Assembly (NCBI RefSeq): GCF_007828045.1 | Contig: NZ_VITN01000026.1 | Coordinates: forward strand, 25,859 to 89,858 | DNA from: Nitrospirillum amazonense | GTDB taxonomy: Bacteria > Pseudomonadota > Alphaproteobacteria > Azospirillales > Azospirillaceae | Reading direction: 5' to 3' | DNA length: 64,000 nucleotides | Shown here: positions 60,025 to 64,000 of the stretch, in pieces | Layout: each line of letters begins with the position of its first letter | Numbering within the stretch: the first letter of the stretch is position 1 | Made by a program: the position numbers and the translations under genes | The notes under the pieces: model-generated | Seen by the model: only the letters and a program-made list of their open reading frames with translations | The model's database searches: none | What the model was told of the DNA's origin: nothing

Positions 60025-61389
60025 TCAAACCAAATCCGGCACCTTGGTCCGCAAGGTCACGAACTCTTCGGCCGCCGTCGGGTGCAGGCCGATGGTGCTG
60101 TCGAACACGGCCTTGGTAGCGCCGGCGTTCATGGCCACGGCCACGCCCTGGATCATCTCCGGCGTGTCGTCGCCCACCAGGTGGCAGCCCACCACCCGGT
60201 CGCTGGCGCGGTCCACCACCAGCTTCATCAGCATGCGCTGGTCCCGGCCGGAAATGGTGTGCTTCATGGGCTTGAAGTTGGTGCGGTAGATGTCGACCGC
60301 CGGATAGACGGCGCGCGCCTGTTCCTCCGTCATGCCGCAGGTGGCGACGGGGGGGATGGAGAAAACGGCGGTCGGGATGTTGTGATAGTTCACGCTGCGC
60401 GGTTTGTTGCCGTACAGGGTGTCGGCCAGCACATGGCCCTCGGCCGTGGCCACCGGCGTCAGGTTCACGCGGTCGGTCACGTCGCCCAAGGCATAGATGT
60501 TGGGCACGGTGGTGCGGTACTGCTCATCCACCTTGATGGCGCCACGCTCGTTCAGTTGCACGCCCACGCGCTCCAGCCCCAGGCCGCGCACGTTGGGCCG
60601 GCGGCCGGTGGCGTAGAGCACGGCGTCCAGTTCCAGCGTCGTGCCATCGGACAGGGTGGCGACCAGGCAGCGGCCCGTCTTCTCCAGGCGTTCGATGGTG
60701 GTGCCGGGGCGCAGGTCGACGCCGGCCTTGACCATCTCCGCACCCAGGAAATCCCGCACGTCCTGATCGAAGCCGCGCAGCAGCTTGTCGCCCCGGTAGA
60801 TCTGCGTGGTGCGGGATCCCAGGCCGTTGAACACACCGGCGAATTCCGTGGCGATGTAGCCGGCGCCGACGATGGCGATATGTTCGGGGCGGCTTTCCAG
60901 GTGGAACACCTCGTTGGAGGTGATGGCGTAGTCGCGCACGCCGGGCTTCTCCGGCAGTTCCGGCCAGCCGCCGGTGGCGATCAGGATGCGCTCCGCCGTC
61001 ACGCGCTTGCCGCCCACGTCCACCGTGTGCTCGTCCACGATGGTGGCGCGGGCCTCGAAGATGGTGGCGCCGGAATTCTCCAGCAGGCGGCGGTAGATGC
61101 CGTTCAGGCGGGTGATCTCCGCATCCTTGTTGGCGATCAGGCGCCGCCAGTCATGGTCCCGCGCCTCGACGTCCCAGCCATAGCCGGCGGCATCCTGAAA
61201 GCCGGCGGAATACTGGGCGGCGTAGACCAGGAACTTCTTGGGCACGCAGCCGACATTCACGCAGGTGCCGCCCAAGTACCGCTCCTCTGCCACCGCCACG
61301 CGGGCGCCATGACCGGCCGCGATTCGGCTGGCGCGCACCCCGCCGGAGCCGGCGCCGATGGTGAAAAGGTCGTAGTCATAGGCGGCCAT
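60025..61389 (-). CDS. gor: Glutathione-disulfide reductase
   Basis: NADPH- and FAD-dependent reduction of oxidised glutathione. FAD site FTIGAGSGGVRASR, redox pair in GGTCVNVGCVPKK, NADPH site AIVGAGYIATEFAG and the dimer-face His in IGLHPTAAEEF. 454 residues from ATG 61389, with AGGGAA eight bases upstream. It may supply glutathione for the YqjG-type transferase in this window. Confidence 0.95.
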   Translation of the reverse strand: MAAYDYDLFTIGAGSGGVRASRIAAGHGARVAVAEERYLGGTCVNVGCVPKKFLVYAAQYSAGFQDAAGYGWDVEARDHDWRRLIANKDAEITRLNGIYRRLLENSGATIFEARATIVDEHTVDVGGKRVTAERILIATGGWPELPEKPGVRDYAITSNEVFHLESRPEHIAIVGAGYIATEFAGVFNGLGSRTTQIYRGDKLLRGFDQDVRDFLGAEMVKAGVDLRPGTTIERLEKTGRCLVATLSDGTTLELDAVLYATGRRPNVRGLGLERVGVQLNERGAIKVDEQYRTTVPNIYALGDVTDRVNLTPVATAEGHVLADTLYGNKPRSVNYHNIPTAVFSIPPVATCGMTEEQARAVYPAVDIYRTNFKPMKHTISGRDQRMLMKLVVDRASDRVVGCHLVGDDTPEMIQGVAVAMNAGATKAVFDSTIGLHPTAAEEFVTLRTKVPDLV

Positions 61390-61583
61390 GGCCGAATTCC
61401 CTGTGATGGAAAGGGGGTGTTGCACGAACGGGCGTGCCCAGATGTCGTATCTTTTCCCATTCCGCGCAAGGGATGGCGACGCACTGGAGTTGTGGTGCCA
61501 GGTGCGTGCTACCTTCGGCTCATAACAGGGCGGGCCACCCGCTGGGGTGGGCCGCCGGCATCGGGAAATGGGGGAATGGTGGC

Positions 61584-62693
61584 ATGGTGCGCATGAAGGG
61601 CCGCGTCGCGGCGGTGGCGATCATGGTGGCGGCGGGCCTTGGGGCCGGCGCCGCCCGGGCCGAGATCAAGCTGGGCCTGGGCGCCCCGTTGACCGGCCCC
61701 AACGCCGTGGTGGGCGAACAGCTGCGCCGGGGCAGCGAGCAGGCCATCAAGGACCTGAACGCCAAGGGCGGCGTGCTGGGCGAGCAGATCGTGCTGATCC
61801 AGGCGGACGACGCCAGCAACCCCAGCCAGGGCGTGGCCGCGGCCAACAAGCTGATCACCCAGGGCGTGGTGGCCGTCATCGGTCACTACAACTCCGCCGT
61901 TTCCATTGCCGCCGCCAAGGTCTATTCCGAGGAAGGCGTGGTCCAGATCTCCCCCGGCTCGACCAATCCGCAGCTGACGGAAATGGGCAGCCACACCACC
62001 TTCCGCACCTGCGGGCGCGACGACCAGCAGGGCGAGGTGGCGGCCCAGTACATCGCCAAGAATTTCCCCAAGGCCCGCATCGGCATCCTGCAGGACCAGA
62101 CCACCTATGGCCGGGGCCTGGCGGACGCCACCCGCGCCGCCCTGGCCAAGCTGGGCCTGAAGGAGGTGGTGTATGAGGCGGTCACGGTGGGCGACCGCGA
62201 CATGTCCTCCGTCATCACCCGCATGAAGGACGCGCAGGTCGATTTCGTCTATTTCGGCGGCCTGCACACCGAAGCCGGCCTGCTGGTGCGCCAGATGGCG
62301 GAAAAGGGGCTGAAGGCCAAGTTCATGGCTGGCGACGGCATCGTCTCCAACGAGTTCTGGAACATCACCGGCGCCATGGGCAACGGCGTGCTGAACACCT
62401 TCGGCGCCGATTACCGCCAGCAGCCCGTGGCGGCGGAGGTTGTGAAAAGCTTCCGCGCCCAGAATTATGAGCCCGAGGCCTACACCCTTTACTCCTATGC
62501 CGCCGTGCAGGCCTGGGCCCAGGCGGTGACCACGGCCAAGAGCACGGACCCGGCCAAGGTGGCCGACGCCTTGCACAAAGGCAGCTTCCAGACTGTGATC
62601 GGCCCCCTCTCCTTCAATGCAAAAGGAGATCGCACCACTGCCGATTACACAGTTTACCAATGGCGCGATGGATCCTATACCGAGGTCAAGTAG
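61584..62693 (+). CDS. Branched-chain amino acid ABC-type substrate-binding protein, first copy
   Basis: 369 residues. Signal peptide (ending AARA) precedes a type I periplasmic binding protein of the Leu/Ile/Val family: IKLGLGAPLTGPNAVVGEQLR, GVLGEQIVLIQADD and FYGGLHTEAG-like FVYFGGLHTEAGLL. Start at ATG 61584; ATG 61593 is also possible. Directly followed by a paralogue. No permease or ATPase gene of the same system is in the window. Divergent from gor. Confidence 0.92.
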   Translation: MVRMKGRVAAVAIMVAAGLGAGAARAEIKLGLGAPLTGPNAVVGEQLRRGSEQAIKDLNAKGGVLGEQIVLIQADDASNPSQGVAAANKLITQGVVAVIGHYNSAVSIAAAKVYSEEGVVQISPGSTNPQLTEMGSHTTFRTCGRDDQQGEVAAQYIAKNFPKARIGILQDQTTYGRGLADATRAALAKLGLKEVVYEAVTVGDRDMSSVITRMKDAQVDFVYFGGLHTEAGLLVRQMAEKGLKAKFMAGDGIVSNEFWNITGAMGNGVLNTFGADYRQQPVAAEVVKSFRAQNYEPEAYTLYSYAAVQAWAQAVTTAKSTDPAKVADALHKGSFQTVIGPLSFNAKGDRTTADYTVYQWRDGSYTEVK

Positions 62694-62732
62694 TGTAAAT
62701 TAGCCTCCCCTCGGTTCAGGAATCACAGTTCA

Positions 62733-63848
62733 ATGCGTGTCCCTTCCTTCGCGCGTGCCGCCGTTTTCGCCCTGCCCCTGCTGTCGATCAGCCTTCCCGC
62801 CTTGGCGGACATCAAAATCGGCGTCGGTGTTCCGCTCAGTGGCCGCTTGGCCGCCGTGGGCACCCAGCTGCGGCGGGGCGCGGACCAGGCCGTGTCCGAC
62901 ATCAACGCCAAGGGCGGGGTGCTGGGGCAGAAGCTGGTGGTGGACGCGGTGGATGATGGCGGGGAGCCGACGCAGTCGGTCGCCGCCGCCAACCGCCTGG
63001 TCACGGACCGCGTCGCCATGGTCATGGGCCACATGACCACCGGCACCACCATGCCGGCGGCCCAGGTCTACGCCGATGAGGGCGTCATCGTCATCACCCC
63101 TAGCTCCACCAGTCCGGAGCTGACCGCCCAGGGATGGGACACGCTGTTCCGCACCTGCGGCCGCGACGACCAGCAGGGCCAGGTCATCGGCGCCTATCTC
63201 GCCGACCATTACAAGGGTGGCAAGATCGCCATCGTCGATGACCAGACCACCTACGGCAAGGGCCTGGCCGACGCCGTCCGCGCCACGCTGAAGGCCAGGG
63301 GCGTGGCCGTGGCCCTGAACGGCACCCTGACCGCGGGCGAGAAGGACTTCAGCAGCATGGTCACCCGCCTGAAGTCGGCGGACGTGGACGCCGTGTTCTA
63401 CGGCGGCCTGTATCCCGAGGCCGGATTGCTGGTGCGCCAGTCGCGCACCGCCGGCCTGAAGGCGGCCTTCCTGGCGGGCGACACCCTGGCCAGCGATGAG
63501 TTCTGGACCACCGCCGGCGCCATGGGCGAAGGGGTCATGATGGCCTACAACGCCGACGTGCGGCAGAGCCCCGCCGCCAAGGAGGCGCTGGACAGCTTCC
63601 GCAAGAACGGCGGGGAGCCCAACATCTTCTCGCTCTACTCCTACGCCGCCGTCCAGGTCTGGGCCCAGGCCGCCGCCAGGGCGGGCAGCACCGATCCCAA
63701 GAAGGTGGCGGCCGTCCTGCACAGCGGCCAGGAATTCATGACCGCCGTCGGGCCCGTCTCCTACGACGCCAAGGGCGACCGCAAGCAGAACGACTACGTC
63801 ATCTACGCCTGGCACAACGGCGCCTACGCCCCGCTGGCCAAGCAGTGA
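62733..63848 (+). CDS. Branched-chain amino acid ABC-type substrate-binding protein, second copy
   Basis: 371 residues, a clear paralogue of the gene 39 bases upstream: same type I fold and the shared segments FRTCGRDDQQG, DQTTYGKGLADA and FYGGLYPEAGLLVRQ. Signal peptide ends LPALA. The arrangement looks like a tandem duplication with divergence, perhaps for two related ligands. A terminator and the possible group II intron follow. Confidence 0.93.
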   Translation: MRVPSFARAAVFALPLLSISLPALADIKIGVGVPLSGRLAAVGTQLRRGADQAVSDINAKGGVLGQKLVVDAVDDGGEPTQSVAAANRLVTDRVAMVMGHMTTGTTMPAAQVYADEGVIVITPSSTSPELTAQGWDTLFRTCGRDDQQGQVIGAYLADHYKGGKIAIVDDQTTYGKGLADAVRATLKARGVAVALNGTLTAGEKDFSSMVTRLKSADVDAVFYGGLYPEAGLLVRQSRTAGLKAAFLAGDTLASDEFWTTAGAMGEGVMMAYNADVRQSPAAKEALDSFRKNGGEPNIFSLYSYAAVQVWAQAAARAGSTDPKKVAAVLHSGQEFMTAVGPVSYDAKGDRKQNDYVIYAWHNGAYAPLAKQ

Positions 63849-63869
63849 TCGTCTAGCGTTGGATCATGG

Positions 63870-63905
63870 AAAGGCCGCCGCCCCAGCCGGGTGGCGGCCT
63901 TTTTC
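63870..63905 (+). terminator. Rho-independent terminator after the second binding-protein gene
   Basis: AAGGCCGCC (63871-63879) pairs with GGCGGCCTT (63893-63901) and is followed by TTTTC. It lies 22 bases after the stop codon and is a classic intrinsic terminator. Confidence 0.92.
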
Positions 63906-63908
63906 TTG

Positions 63909-64000
63909 GTGCGCCAGGCATGGCGCGAGGTGCGTAAGCACCGAGAGCCGGGTTGGTAACCGGCTTGTGACTTGGAGGTGGAAGTCCTCTACGGACCCTG
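63909..64000 (+). mobile_element. 5' end of a probable group IIC intron (runs out of the window)
   Basis: Starting GTGCGCCAGGCATGG, directly behind the terminator T-run, the 92 remaining bases form a chain of short hairpins: GCGCCA/TGGCGC around GGCA; GGTGC/GCACC with a GTAA tetraloop; AGCCGG/CCGGCT; then GAGGTGGAAGTCCTC. GTGCG fits the group II 5' consensus GUGYG, and the order of elements resembles the start of bacterial class C introns (5' GUGUGCC-CGGCAUGGG type). Class C introns are known to insert after terminators. The encoded maturase would lie beyond 64000. Confidence 0.68.

Overview
The window is GC-rich chromosomal DNA from an alphaproteobacterium, most likely a member of the Azospirillaceae (Azospirillum, Nitrospirillum or Niveispirillum type). 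The evidence is gene content and style: FixJ-type regulators, an EAL and a PilZ protein, a non-catalytic dihydroorotase next to pyrB, a nrsF/ECF sigma pair, a LexA site of the GAAC-N7-GAAC type, and the gene string mltB-rlpA-dacF-tmk-holB-metG-tatD-MBL. The species is inferred, not proven. All genes look chromosomal and nearly all share the same codon style.

Layout. 0-9 kb: a hybrid PAS histidine kinase (5' end outside the window), a lipoprotein, a DMT exporter divergent from an Lrp/AsnC regulator, an orphan FixJ-type regulator lying between two paralogous small membrane proteins (one internally deleted), and an oxalate decarboxylase divergent from a LysR regulator. 9-16 kb is the disturbed part: a HAD phosphatase, a Xi-class glutathione transferase, a manC-like remnant, a secreted zinc phospholipase-like protein, a ribbon-helix-helix protein, and a 340-codon gene split exactly by a 1312-bp IS5-family element with a CTAA target duplication. 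16-20 kb: a large SPFH protein and an OprP-type porin with a motif-rich upstream region.

20-30 kb: one long minus-strand block for cell wall (mltB, rlpA, dacF), nucleotide and replication (tmk, holB) and translation (metG) functions, ending with tatD and an MBL hydrolase. Short gaps and 1-4 base overlaps make much of it an operon. 30-36 kb: an EAL phosphodiesterase facing a PilZ protein, a PAP2 phosphatase, a NUDIX hydrolase, an SRAP/YedK protein, an outer-membrane channel-like protein and tRNA-Lys. 36-46 kb: coaD and gyrA, a VOC protein, a MATE pump, an orphan TpsB transporter and glutamine-dependent NAD synthetase. 46-52 kb: two tandem AidA/PixA-type genes, then ssb divergent from uvrA, whose start codon lies in a predicted LexA box. 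52-58 kb: an AbrB/VapC pair, an ECF sigma factor with its NrsF-type anti-sigma partner, a secreted alpha/beta hydrolase, plsY, a pseudo-dihydroorotase and pyrB. 58-64 kb: an unknown protein, glutathione reductase and two tandem branched-chain-amino-acid-type binding proteins.

At the right edge, directly after the terminator of the last gene, the sequence turns into what looks like the 5' end of a group IIC intron, a class known to insert behind terminators. That and the reconstructable IS5-disrupted gene, with the small ribbon-helix-helix gene behind it, are the most interesting items. Family names rest on motif recognition by eye; no database search was run.
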